In this document: positions 47,710 to 59,547 of the stretch, piece after piece
Numbering within the stretch: the stretch's first letter is position 1
How the letters are laid out: each line of letters begins with the position of its first letter
DNA from: Membranipora membranacea
Taxonomy: Eukaryota; Bryozoa; Gymnolaemata; Cheilostomatida; Membraniporidae
Length of the DNA: 64,000 nucleotides
Reading direction: 5' to 3'
Assembly (NCBI GenBank): GCA_914767715.1
Contig: OU612065.1
Coordinates: 16,678,001-16,742,000, forward strand
Notes under the pieces: generated by a model
Databases searched by the model: none
The model's input: only the letters and a program-made list of their open reading frames with translations
What the model was told of the DNA's origin: nothing
Position numbers and translations under genes: made by a program

Positions 47710-50700
47710 CTGCAAATATGAAATTTGAAATATGAACAACCACTTTCAAATATATCCCAATTTTCACCTTGCAACTATAAACTGCAGGCATTTTATCCAA
47801 TTCCATGTGCATTCTTTCCTTGCCACTATAGCAATATCATCATCTACAAATTTTCTTCAAACACAAACAGGCCAAAAGTGTTGAGCTATTGATGTAAATG
47901 AACATCCGGTATTTGGCCTAGTGATAAAAAAAGGTTTCAAGTACAAAACCATGTAGGTATTTGGTGCTCAAATCAGAGATATAAACTATCCTGTTGCTCA
48001 GCTTAGGATGATAAGGACATCAAGTGATGTGATTCAGATGGTAGATAACAAAGTTTTAAACAATCAGGAAGGACATAGATCAAGCTACAACAAACTGAAA
48101 CTTACAGGCACTGGTGGTCCTGCCGCTTGATTTCCGGTGAAGGAGTTTACAGCAAAAGGGGTGTTATGTAATTGTGACAGTAATAAGGATTCAGGATGAG
48201 TACGAACATACAATGTGTGAATATAGATGTCAAAATACCATATGGCGACAGGCTTATGAGATGGAATAAGGATTAGTCAAGATGGAAATTGTTTTCCTGT
48301 TGTGTAAAGACTACACAGCTGGAAACTCTAGCAGGATGACGATATTGATAACAGGACTGAGGCTTGGAATTTGTTGTGGTGATGATTTTATGATTGTTTT
48401 TGTGAGAGTAGATATCAGGACCTGGTCGTTGTTCAAATGAAAAAAAATCAGTTGGACTTCATGATTCAGAACTTGAGAACCAGCGTATTGTGTGAATCAA
48501 CATTTTGTATATTTTGTAGCTGTGCAGCCATAGAAATATACCCTGAATTTTTGAAGTCCTAGTCAAGAAGTTTATAGCAAAATCTGAAGAATATGTTCCA
48601 GAATAAGAGGTTTGAAAAGAGCAGACTAAGGTCACGTGCTGCAAACTCAGACAGTGAGTTTACCTCAGGATGATGGGTTTTCAGCAAAGAAAAGCTACTA
48701 AGATTCACAATGAGATCTCAACTCGCTAATAAGCCAAGATAAATTATATAGGCTAACTAAGCCTGCTTAATCATAAGTCCAAAAATAGAGTTATGAGGAT
48801 TCAGTATAATTGCAAGACCCAATCTCCCTAGCGTACTGATCAATCATTCCATCACTTCCTGGTGAGGCTTTTCTGATGCAGATGTCATGAAAATCACAAT
48901 GCGTGAGATTTACAGCTTTAAGCTTGTAATATTGTCTGATTGCTAACTTCGCCAGCAGACAATTGCAAAGGGGAGGGGATCCTAAGCTTGTGTAAGCATG
49001 AAACGGTCGCTCAGCCTAACATCTATTCCATAGAGTTCCTTTGATGCCCGATCAATGTAATGTTCTTTTGTCCCGGCAAGGTGCTAGCTAAATCTATTTT
49101 ATTGCGATAGTACCTTAGACATAATAATAAACCTAGACAGGACCCATATACAGCTTAAGTGAGTCAATTTTTGAGGGTGGCGTAACAATATTGTATTGTG
49201 TAGTAGCATGCTGTTAGCTGTTTACATTCAGCAGCTGCTTCTTGTGATAGACTATGTTGTTTTGTCGAGACAAGGGGCTAAATCTATTTTATTTTACCTA
49301 CTCAAATTCAATCGTAACTGATCAAGCTATAAAACAAAACAAACCTGATAGTGGACTGCAAATCAATGATACCATTGCTGCTGCACAATGCAATGCCAGT
49401 AATTCTACACACCTAACCCAACCCGCCTCAATGCTAATACTATGCCTCTAGATATGTCTTATTGTTATTCAGTAAGTTAATGGATTTGCTAATTGATTAT
49501 GATGATAAAATAATATTAGGATGAGTGTTTTTAAAGAGGAACTTAACTTGAAATCCATATTTGCCCAAATTTGCCCAAATGTTCACAGTCATATAGAGTG
49601 TCATGTTCCAACTTTGGTCATGTGTGAAATTTCCCGCCTAGTGACATCACTCACCTCATACCTAGCAATTCATCAGAGCTGTGACATCACTCACCTGATC
49701 CTCATAGTATTGATTGTATCATGTGAATGATTCATAGATATTCATATAATATTTTCTCAGTAAATATAGTATTTTTTATTTTGATTTAAAAACTCTGCCA
49801 TAATAGTGAGTATTTTAAATATAATTAAACTAATAATTACTGAAATATCTCAATAATAATACTATTTTGAATTTTGGTGGGCGGAGCTTGGAGTATGAAT
49901 ACTAAGCAGATTTAGTATGTGAACTGTTTAGATGAGCAATAGAATGCATACTGACTCATGCTGGGGATATAATGCCCATTAAATTAGTGTGTGCGGTGAG
50001 CCATAATAAATTGCCATACTGCTGCGAAATTATACTGCCTGCTTTGAATGAGACAGTACATATGCACCAGCAATATTTACTATCTTTGTACTGGAGTTGT
50101 CTGCTTTTTCCAATGATGTCACTAATTATTGCTAATTTTAATTCTCCCAAAAAGAAGCTTTACATTGCACGGATTGAATTTTAATTCTCATAACATTCCT
50201 CCCCCATGTCCTAAGTATAGTGTGCAGTAAAATGAAGGTCCAAGGTTGATGCGTTCAATCTATGTTAAGTTCCTCTTTAAGTAATGTCCCGTGTTGTTGT
50301 GCATCTGGCCTGAGGTCATGTCAATCTAGAAGTATTCTTGCCATGGACACAGACTTGCCATCGCCCAGTGAGGTATTTGGGTCACAGTCTTCACCAAATG
50401 TTCTGCTTCAGGGTCAACAAATCCAAGGCCAACCAATGAATCCAATGATGATGATGTGATGGTTGGTAGTGGTGGGTGTGCTGTGAAGTGCACTTTATCA
50501 AGAAGGTTTGCAATGTCTGAAAATATATTGCCTGGATGCAATTTCATCCTTAAAGCTAGTATATCTGTCCTTAACAGATCACAAGCTTGTTGACAACAGG
50601 AGGCTAACCAAGCAAATACATGTACTTACCATTTGGAAACCTAGGATTAGGAAGAATATTTCAATATACTCCAAAAAGGAAACTAGATCATGGCGACTGG

Positions 50701-51289
50701 TCACATGATCACATAACCCAAGAACTCATATCCTGTAAGGTAGGCTCGAGAGGCCCCCGTTAATATAAGTGCATTATCATTTATTTGCAACATGAGACAA
50801 AGTTGTCCTCTCTTGTCAAATGAAGAGAGAACATAACCTTTGAACACACCTACTTGATATGGAAGGGACAACTCCAGTTATTTTATTTCATTTTTATTTT
50901 ATTTATTTATTTATTGAGGTTTTCTAAAAGGTTATAATTAAAGCAAATTAAAATTAACTTGTTGACAGCATCAGCAACATAGAGAACAAATTGTATTAGA
51001 ATTATAGAACCGGAGGCCAAACACTCCTTATGTGCCTTTTTTACATATCATCCGCTTCACTCTCAAAAGTCTCACGTTTATTTTGTAAACAGTCTAACAA
51101 TTTTAACGTTAGGGGCAATGAACTCCCTTTCTACATTGGTTAGGGCCTGTGTATAAAGCATAAGAAAATAGTGTCAGATATGAATCAAGGCAACTCCCCT
51201 TTATTCTATACGATTCAAGTACACATGATGGCCATAGTTCCTATACATCAACATGCTCTTAAGTTTTCATCAGCCTTTTAACAAAAGTG
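47710..51289. other. Upstream region of VPS26 and gene-poor interval
   Basis: The VPS26 start exon should be here. A reading frame ending GNQAAGPPVP at a GTAAGT donor (minus strand, 48112) is in phase with the first identified exon but has no clear Met. A pair of GTGACATCACTCACCT repeats lies at about 49641 and 49680. An AT-rich (TTTAT)n tract lies near 50880-50925. No other gene was recognised. Confidence 0.45.
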
Positions 51290-52933
51290 TGCAAGAACAT
51301 TATATAAATTTCCGCAATTTCGTAACATCACGTATCAAAGCAGCCAAGCGCAATTATTTTAAATTACAGTTATCACAATGAAAGGGCAACCAAAATGAAA
51401 AATGGTGTTTTATCAAAAGTCTGCTTAATCAAATCAAAAAAGCAGAGACTAGTTGTATAGCTCTTAAAGATGACCACCAAAAAGTAATTGATGACCCAAA
51501 AGCAGTTTCAGAAATATCTAATAACTTTTTCACAAATATTGGTACTAACTTGTCAGTGGCACTATTCTCCCTGGTGGCACTACCTGCTTCGAAAACAGAT
51601 TTTAGACAGTATTTTGACCATCCAAATCCCCTACATCCAAAATTTGATTTTCACCTAATTGGGGTACAAGAAATAATTGATATTTTAAAAGGCTTTCCAT
51701 TAAAAAATCAGCTGGGTATGACAAAATACTCATCCAAGCGTTAAAAGCCAACAAATATAGCCTTGCTCCAGTACTAGCTTATTTAGTAAATCTATCAATT
51801 CAAAATTCTTGTTTCCCAGACCTACTTAAAGTTGCCCGTGTGAAACCACTTCATAAAAAAGGTGATCCAACAAATTGCTCAAACTACCATCCTATTTCAA
51901 TACTCAGTGTCATATCCAAGATTTTGGAGAATATTTTAGCTGCACAGATTAATGAATTTTTTTAAACGAATCACATTTTTACTGACAGCCAATTCGGTTT
52001 TAGGAAAGGAAGAAATACTACGGTTGCCATAAATAAGTTGATGGAATATTCATATATAAATATATAGCAAAATCACTCGGGTTATATTTTTAGACTTTTC
52101 TAAAGCTTTTGACACCATTGACCATGATATTTTAATACAAAAACTTACTCTTTACAATTTTACAGACAATTCAAAAGACTTCATAAAGCGTTATTTATCA
52201 AACTATTCAGGTAATTTTTAGAGCACCAAACAAAAAACTTAATTTTAATGATTTTTCCCTCAATTTAAACAACATTCCTCTTCAAATAAAACCGGATACA
52301 AAATTTCTTGGAATAACTTTAGACAACAATATCTCATTCTCCAAACACATAGCTGAACTTGTTAGAAAAATTGAATTTATGTTTGTTCATGATGCGTGCC
52401 ATAGCTCCTTACCTAGACCAAAAAACTCTTAGGCCTATTGACATATATTATACATTCTTTTATCCTCATTTATTATATGGTCTAGAGTTTTGGGGGCATG
52501 GAAACAAAACAGATTTAAAACGTGTTTTAATCATTCAAAAAGCAAGCCTAAGGGTCATACTCAAAATTAAACAAAATTCTCATGTCACAACGTATTTAAA
52601 AAAATTGAAAATTTTGCAGATCGATATGCTATTCAAATATTCTATATTAAAATTGCTTTTAAAAACTTATAGTCCTGATTTTAATTTTCAAAATCTCACA
52701 ATTGTCATACGCGATCAACTAAACTGAAACCAATTAAAACCTACAACAATAGAGGTGGAAGCAATTGGTTCATTGGTGGAAGGTCCTTGTTGCGTAGTGG
52801 TATAGAACTATACAACAGGTACCTATTGGGATGGGAGGCCGCTTCTCTGCCTGTTGCCCAGGCAGGTCTTGCTGGACGGCTGTGGCCTAGCCTAGGCATG
52901 CTTCCCCGCCTTTTCGATGGGGTCATGCGGTAG
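51290..52933 (+). pseudogene. Degenerate non-LTR retrotransposon (LINE) reverse transcriptase
   Basis: Broken frames on the plus strand read as a LINE reverse transcriptase in order. They include FVTSRIKAAKRNYFK, LPLKN-type spacer, VKPLHKKGDPTNCSNYHPIS (block for SNYRPIS), SVISKILE, DSQFGFRKGRNT and FSKAFDTIDHDIL. After SNYS near 52205 the sequence jumps to PDTKFLGITLDNNISF, so the segment holding the catalytic (F/Y)ADD motif is deleted. The C-terminal part follows (FYPHLLYGLEFWGHGN; YNNRGGSNWFIGG). Many stops and shifts show it is dead. The domain order fits a Jockey/CR1-like LINE; the clade cannot be fixed by eye. No endonuclease region was found upstream, consistent with 5' truncation. Confidence 0.88.
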
Positions 52934-55135
52934 GGGAGGAAAACTTGAGCTGGGCAGCCTTCACACTAGCCTTTGACTGGCTATCTGGTTGTCCCTTTGC
53001 CTTTTATAACCATTTATATTTTTAAATAACCATCTTAGTATATTAATTTAGTGCAATAAAAGCTAAAAATAAAAGTCATTTTCAGGAAGAATGTTTATAC
53101 AATGACTTAGACAGTTTATAATTGGAAGAATATTGTAGGTATGACTTTTGCGATATCCTGATATCAGTTTACAAGACCAGCTATGTTGAAATCAGAAGCA
53201 GAGCGGGGATGTTACCGATGTGTTATTCTATGAGCCACATTGGTCAAAACTATTTTGGTCTTACTACAGACTGGGTTTTCTCTTATTTTACAGGCTTCTT
53301 GCTTGTTGTTCTCTCTTCAGACCAAATTGCAGTTAATACTATGGCACACCAAGATGACGATGATTTTAGAGCACCTACAACTAGTTAATTCCGACTATGT
53401 CTTTTCAAGTAGCAGAAAATATATACCCAACTTGTTCTGCTAGCCGGCTGCTGATACCAGGACATGCCCGGAGGGATGCAGCCACATCCTAATGATACAC
53501 TTACACCAAACTTAATAGTTTATACTGCTATCGGCATTCAATATTCAACAGATCCTATTAATAGCTTTTAATTCAGATATTTGTATTGCAATTTAACAGA
53601 AAGAAATTGAGTCAACGCAAAATATTATAAATATAATATTCATTCAAAACAGTATAAACATAGACTACATCGGTTTTTAGTTTGACCATAAACATAAGTA
53701 AGTATTTATATGTTTATGAGTTTTATCATAAGTTTCTTATCAGCAGTTGATTATTTCCTCTATCCAGAGAGTTTCCTACTCACTATATTGCTTGGAAGAA
53801 GCATGACGCCTGTTGACGGCGAGATGACGAAGGATTCTTATCTAAAAATTGCGAACAAAATAGAAAGTAATCATTATTCTATATTATTTGCTATTCCCAC
53901 ATGTCAATAAGAAAGACAACTAACTGCAAAACTAAGGGAGAGGGAATGTTTTAGGAAGTTGCCTGAAGGGTTATCTTCCTGCTCCAAATTTCTTGTTGTC
54001 CAAAGTATGATTTCCATTAGAAATGTGACTAGCCAACGAACCTAATCGGGTAGCCTGGCAGCGGCTTATGCCAAAAGAAAAAAGGGTTTTTGTTCCTTAG
54101 AAACTTCATTGTAACAGGCAAAGGAATCAGCGGGGAAATTAAGTAGTTAATGAATAGACAGAACTATTTTTATTGCTCGATTACATTATCAGATGTTCCA
54201 ATTTACTAATGTGGCACGATCTCAGCAGTCATTCATGCTCAAGCGGTGGCGGGATGCTGGCTGATGAGGCATTTCATTATCAACCACTTTCCCAATGTGG
54301 TTGATAATGAAATGCTACTGCCAGCTATCCCGACACCGTTTAAGCGCTCAAACTAATGCTTTATGGAGTTGATTCAAAGGGAATCTGAAAGTGCGGGATC
54401 AGAGTGCTGCAAAAAGTGCATATAAATTGCAGATATCGAATGCAATGGTGCCACTCTCAAATGTCTCACCAGATGTGATCAAGCAAAGCGTGCATGAAGA
54501 GTAGTGCGATGTTCGAATACGACTCACATACATTCAGAGTAATTTGGTGATTGCATACTGAAGAAACCTCGCTCCCTACTGCTCCTCGAGTTCTGTGAGT
54601 GGGAACCAACTGCATCAAACAGACATGACAAATAATACTGATGATTGAAATTAGATACGCAAATAAAGCTACAGATGTAGTATCAAACATTTTTGGAACA
54701 TTTCTGAAAAAAAAACCCTAGAAAAAGAAAAGTTTTCGACAGTGTAAAACATTACCATCACAAGTGTTTCCCTTTTGATAGAAACAACCTTTTTGCTACC
54801 AATATGATTTGTTCCATTTGTGTATTAGCAACTAACATACTGTTCCTGGTCATTGAAATTGGCGTTCAACATTGATTACTTTTATAACTCACAATGACAA
54901 CCAATAATTGTGTCACACAGTAAGACAACAGCAGCCAGTGCTGGCAAGCTTTGTTCGGCTTGTCATGAAACCAACATATGGAACCAACATGCATCAATCG
55001 AGGAGGAGAGCATTTGTATTATTAGTTCAGGTTCAAATGAGCCAGTAATTACCATCACTTCACACAACCACATCATCCACAGCCTACATAATCTGGGCTT
55101 TCTACTGGCTATATATTGAGTAGAATACTGATGCT
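52934..55135. other. Intergenic region, no gene confirmed
   Basis: Contains small open frames without recognisable features, a foldback repeat at 54269-54315 and a degenerate GTCTTGACAAGC-family fragment at 54944-54967 (CAAGCTTTGTTCGGCTTGTCA). Additional 3' exons of the RING-protein gene could lie here on the minus strand. Confidence 0.45.
54269..54315. repeat. Foldback repeat, copy 2 (GCATTTCATTATCAACCAC family)
   Basis: Arms GCATTTCATTATCAACCAC and GTGGTTGATAATGAAATGC pair perfectly around a 9-nt loop. It is related to the copy at 14576-14640. Confidence 0.8.
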
Positions 55136-56350
55136 TCACTTACAGGAGCTATTAGAGTTAAACAACATCTGCATCTGGCCACATGCGCAACGAGAAGCTT
55201 TCGTCTTGAGGTGGTCAATCCTGGCCCTTAGTTTGGTATTCTCTTTCATGAGTGCTTTTATTTGTGCTTGATGGTGCATGATCAATCCCATTCTTTCCTC
55301 ATTACGCCTTTCCTTGATCTTATCAATTATGAGAATTTCTTCGGTAACCTAGATTATAGTTGGAGAGACATTGAATTTAAACTTCTTTCAACAAAATACA
55401 TTGAGTTGTTAAACTCAGGTAGGATGTTAGTTGCATTCTGATTGATAGTTACAAAAGTGATGTTCATAGGAATAAATATCATCGCCTCAAATGTGTTTCA
55501 TCTGACAAAAAATAGCCTCTTGGTCTCTGAATGAACGCTGGCTAATTAAGCGAGCAATTAAAAAAAATTCACAAAGAGGCAGTTTCAGTTAACAGCGTTT
55601 AACATGACAGTATGAGACAAACACAAACGAAATGTGGAGCCTTGATTGGTCGCTCTAATAGACACTTATACCAAGCAGGCCATCATTTATGTTCAGAGAC
55701 GAATATTTCAGAGAATAATTTTACGCACACTAGCCATAGAACCAAGTATTTATAATCTTTGATAGAACCACATTCAGTATGGCTACATGTTTTTGGAAGG
55801 AAAAAGCAATAGCCTACAAGTTTAACCGAATGTATGAATTGGAATGAGAATTTTAGTTACACCAAGCAGTACAAAAGTTTCTATAAGCACAGATGGGAGT
55901 TGACCTGTCTGTTATGATGAACTATCAAATTTCCTCTGTTCCTATGTTTTTTTCTGCTAATTGAATTGATACTGAGAGAGTGTATTCAGGATGGTCCGTA
56001 ATGGGTGGGAATGAGTTGATGTACTCTTTCTGTGACACTGAGACTGACAGGGAGCAACTAGGAACTAACATAACATAACAAGAATAGAATGACTCACTTA
56101 CTATTGTCACATCCTTGAATAGTGATCTTCCCTCAGGAGGAAGTCTTTGTAAGGGAATTATCTTTCTTGGTTTCCTCTCAACCAAACAAATGATAGTGTA
56201 ATGCCCATTTGAATCTGCAGGTGAGTTCACAATACAGTATTTTACACATGGTGAACAGATGAGATGACAACAATTTGTCATGAAAAACTGTTCTTTTTGG
56301 CCAACTGGTTTACAGCATCTCATGCATACTAACTCATTGTTTTCACTCAT
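55136..56350 (-). CDS. RNF212/ZIP3-like RING protein, two exons
   Basis: Exons 56350-56102 and 55348-55136 give 153 aa. The N-terminus has a RING-like motif: CMRC at residues 9-12, then TNCCHLICSPC with C-x-H-x2-C-x2-C spacing, then a Cys in IICLV. This is followed by PPEGRSLFKDVTI and a coiled coil of about 60 residues (EEILIIDKIKERRNEERM...ENTKLRARIDHLKTK). Order and spacing match the RNF212/RNF212B/ZIP3 group, SUMO- or ubiquitin-ligase-like factors that stabilise meiotic crossover intermediates. The usual final CxxC pair appears as CLVE here and the preceding loop is expanded, so zinc binding may be altered. The stop codon overlaps a good donor (CCT/GTAAGT), so a longer spliced C-terminus is possible. 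Family fairly likely; exact ortholog unsure. Confidence 0.72.
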
Positions 56351-57109
56351 TCTTGAGTCTTAACCCCAACAGTATCGACAGCTAAAACTTGTGCTCAAAT
56401 GATGTCATCTGTAGAAGCACAATTGTCAAGCTAGAGCAAATAAAACAAAATCAGATCAAACTCCTTGATGAAATAAATGCTGTTGTATGTCTGCAGCAGT
56501 AGGACCTGTCAGGTGACAGTCACGTGGTATGAGGGTTTTAATTACTACCATGAGGGGACAACCAACAATATTAGTAGGAAATGGTAGCAAAAATTCTGTG
56601 TAACAAGACACGGGAGGCAAACTCATTGGCTATGTATTATTCTCATAACAAAGATTTTTTTATTCTATGAATTTCCATAATATCTTGCATTCCTTCCCAC
56701 AGCTTAGAGTTAGATCATCAATACAAGGTCACAGGAACAACTACTTTTGAGCGTCGAGGTGAACATGATCAACATGACTCAAGGGATTAGCAGATCCGTG
56801 CAAACTCGTTAACAGCTCCTCACATAGAGAGGCAAATTCAAACATGTGAAGATGCTTTCTTTTGGAGTTGGAAAGTGAGCTAAACCCATGTTTACACATA
56901 TTTCAAACAAAAGGGGATGGCAGTTACCGTATTTTTACTTGCTACAGTAAGGACGTAAGGTAAAATTCAAATCAGCTAAGTCTGTAATCTGAACCACAGA
57001 AATTTCAACTAGCGTTGGTTGTCAATGTGCAACTAGCAATCATATCTATTGTAAATATAAATAAATGATCATGACAAAAAATTTGTACTGCGAGCATAAG
57101 AAAACTTTC
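56351..57109. other. Intergenic region, no gene seen
   Basis: Lies between the start of the RING-protein gene and the 3' end of RRP7A. It presumably holds the RING-protein promoter and the RRP7A 3' UTR. No repeats were recognised. Confidence 0.5.
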
Positions 57110-59547
57110 TCAGTATGGCTTAAACTTTCTCTGTTTTCGCATTTCTTGTATACGCTTCTTATCCTCTTCAAATCTTGCTTTCAGGTCTTTGATCTTCTGC
57201 ATTTTTGAATCAGATACCTATAACAGATCAAATTTGCAATCGGTTTCAATTTTGCTGACACAAGGGTAAATTTGTTGCATTTTCAAGGATCGAGCAACAA
57301 ATTCTTTGCAGATGGGGAACGCACTCTATATGTGGCAATAGACTATCTGAATTATCTTGCTTGTTACGTTCATCAGAGGATTTCCTACTGCATCGTTGAG
57401 AACTCTGCATATGTGGCTCTGAATTTAGTAGCATTCAATTCTTCATCTTCTTGACACATGAAATGAAATTCAAAATTTGATTACCTGATTTTTGTAAAAG
57501 TGCATAAGCGCCTGAGACTGTTGTTTCTTTTTAAGCTTTTTAAGTTGATGAGCTTTGATCGCTTTAGGTGGCTTGTTGAATTTAGTTCTAGTGACTGTTA
57601 TCCAGCCTTCTTCATCTGGCTCATCAGCTAGCTTCTGGTTAGCCTTCTCCTCCTAAAAAACAAAACAACCTTGCCATCGAGGATACAACGAATCAGCTCG
57701 TCCTCAAATGATTATTATATATTGAGCAGCACATAATATAAGAACCAAAATTGGGCAAAATATTTTGTACAGAGAGCTCCGAACCAATTATTAGTCTTGT
57801 GTCCGGTTTCTAGTACAGATCTGTATTTGTTATTTTGATGTTATGATTTTAATTGGTCTTACCGTCGCTTTCCTCTGATCGTATATCTCCATAAATTTAG
57901 TACACTGTTCAGCTAACTTCTTAGTGTCAACGTCGTATGTCTTGATAATGTCTTCTTTCCACACTGAGAGAAAAGAAGAAAACCCTCTAATTTTAGACAG
58001 ATAGCGGCAAGCTAATTGATTGTAGGTCTTGGAACATGCAAAACAACCCAATCCCCTCCCTGTTAATGCTTACACAAATGAATAGAAAGTTCTGAACAAT
58101 TGAGTATAAGAGATAATTATTTGGAGCACTACATTACAAATAAATCTAAACATGATTCTCTATTTTTGTTGTTTTGGAATACTGCATAATCAAATATTTC
58201 ATAATTGCGCTTTGAAGATTGATCAACTTGATGAGCTGAAGATTTGGTCTTTTATTCTTCGTTATCATTTATAAATTGTAAACGGATTCCCAAAACTCAT
58301 CACTCCATAAACAACCAATCAATGACAGATCTACAGTTTTTTGACATACCTTGGTGCATAGGTTTTGGCTTCTCTGTATTACCAATGAGAGCTCGTTCAC
58401 TCTTGTACTTCATGGACATCGCAGTGTTAAAGCTAGCTGCAGTCTTGAATGTAACAACAGCTTCTAGGTATCCCTGGAAAATTTAATGCTAGGACCTCAA
58501 TTTGTTCATGACATATTAGCCTTGTTCACATGGCAAAAAAGAACGGAAACATATACGCATACATCTATAATTACAGCTGTAGTCTGTTTACATCACAGGA
58601 GTATGTGGTTTTACCAATGTGTGAAATATCAAGGTCTAATGAGAAGCTATCAATCAGCAGATGTTTTGCAAGTAATTAAAACATGAGACTAATAATGTAA
58701 ATTTGCAATACGCACCCTAGTGCTACGTGTCCTAGGAAAATGCGATGGTCTCTCTTCTTCTTTGGAAGGTTTCAGTTTAACAGTTTTCACTCCACATTGT
58801 GCATCAGTGAAGATCTTTTCTACTTGTGACTAACAAAATAATATCAAATGCATATTCACAATAAATGTCACTCATGGAATAATGGTTAACACTGATTCAG
58901 GTGTTCAAAGTTGTTTCACAGATGGTAACCAGAGGGGATGAGGACGTTTCATTCCATATTTTAGGTTCACAGTAAACGCTAGCGTGGTTTAGCAGTTATC
59001 ATTTGGGTTTTTTAAAAAAATAGTTTGCACATATCACCCTATAGCCTACCATATTACTATAAATATATGGGCGTATTAACAAACCTCTGTGACATATACC
59101 GGTATACCAATGATTTTTATCTGGTTTCCTTCTAGCTTTTTGAACCACCAGTTCAGAATGGCAGATTTATCAGTGTCCCTGTATTTGACTGCCACTACTA
59201 CAATAGTTTGGAAATACAGGATAACAGAAGCTGTAATTGTAACTTTTTATGACACATTAAAATGACTTGAGTAACATATAACACAGTTCAGAGGTAAAAT
59301 TGTCAGATTTTCTCATCGGGTCAACTGATAGTTGGCATGTGCTTCTTCTTGATAATCTTATGGGTTGTTCTAATCATTGAGCGGTTTTGAGAAATAGCAT
59401 AAAAATGCAGATTTTGTGTCTGAAACATTGGCACATTCAACGAACAGCGACATGTCATTTTATAGTAGGACTGGATCAATATATCAAAACATGAATATGC
59501 ACATGAAACTTACCAGTATATCCTGATATCTTCACTGTCTTGTCCAT
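57110..59547 (-). CDS. RRP7A: Ribosomal RNA-processing protein 7 homolog A, seven exons
   Basis: RRP7A is a nucleolar factor of the UTP-C/small-subunit processome needed for 18S rRNA maturation. Exons from 5' to 3' on the minus strand: 59547-59514, 59197-59085, 58829-58716, 58473-58350, 57963-57863, 57652-57485 and 57217-57110. They join in phase to 253 aa (human about 280). The first part reads MDKTVKISGYTVVAVKYRD and then the RRM-like domain (KIIGIPVYVTE...VEKIF...GYLEAVVTFKTAASFNTAM). The C-terminal Rrp7 domain has CTKFMEIYDQRK, DEPDEEGWITVTRTKFNKP, LMHFYKNQ and ARFEEDKKRIQEMRKQRK, ending KFKPY as in the family (RKFRPY in human). The N-terminus is shorter than in vertebrates, and the ATG at 59545-59547 is the only in-frame candidate seen. 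Confidence 0.93.
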
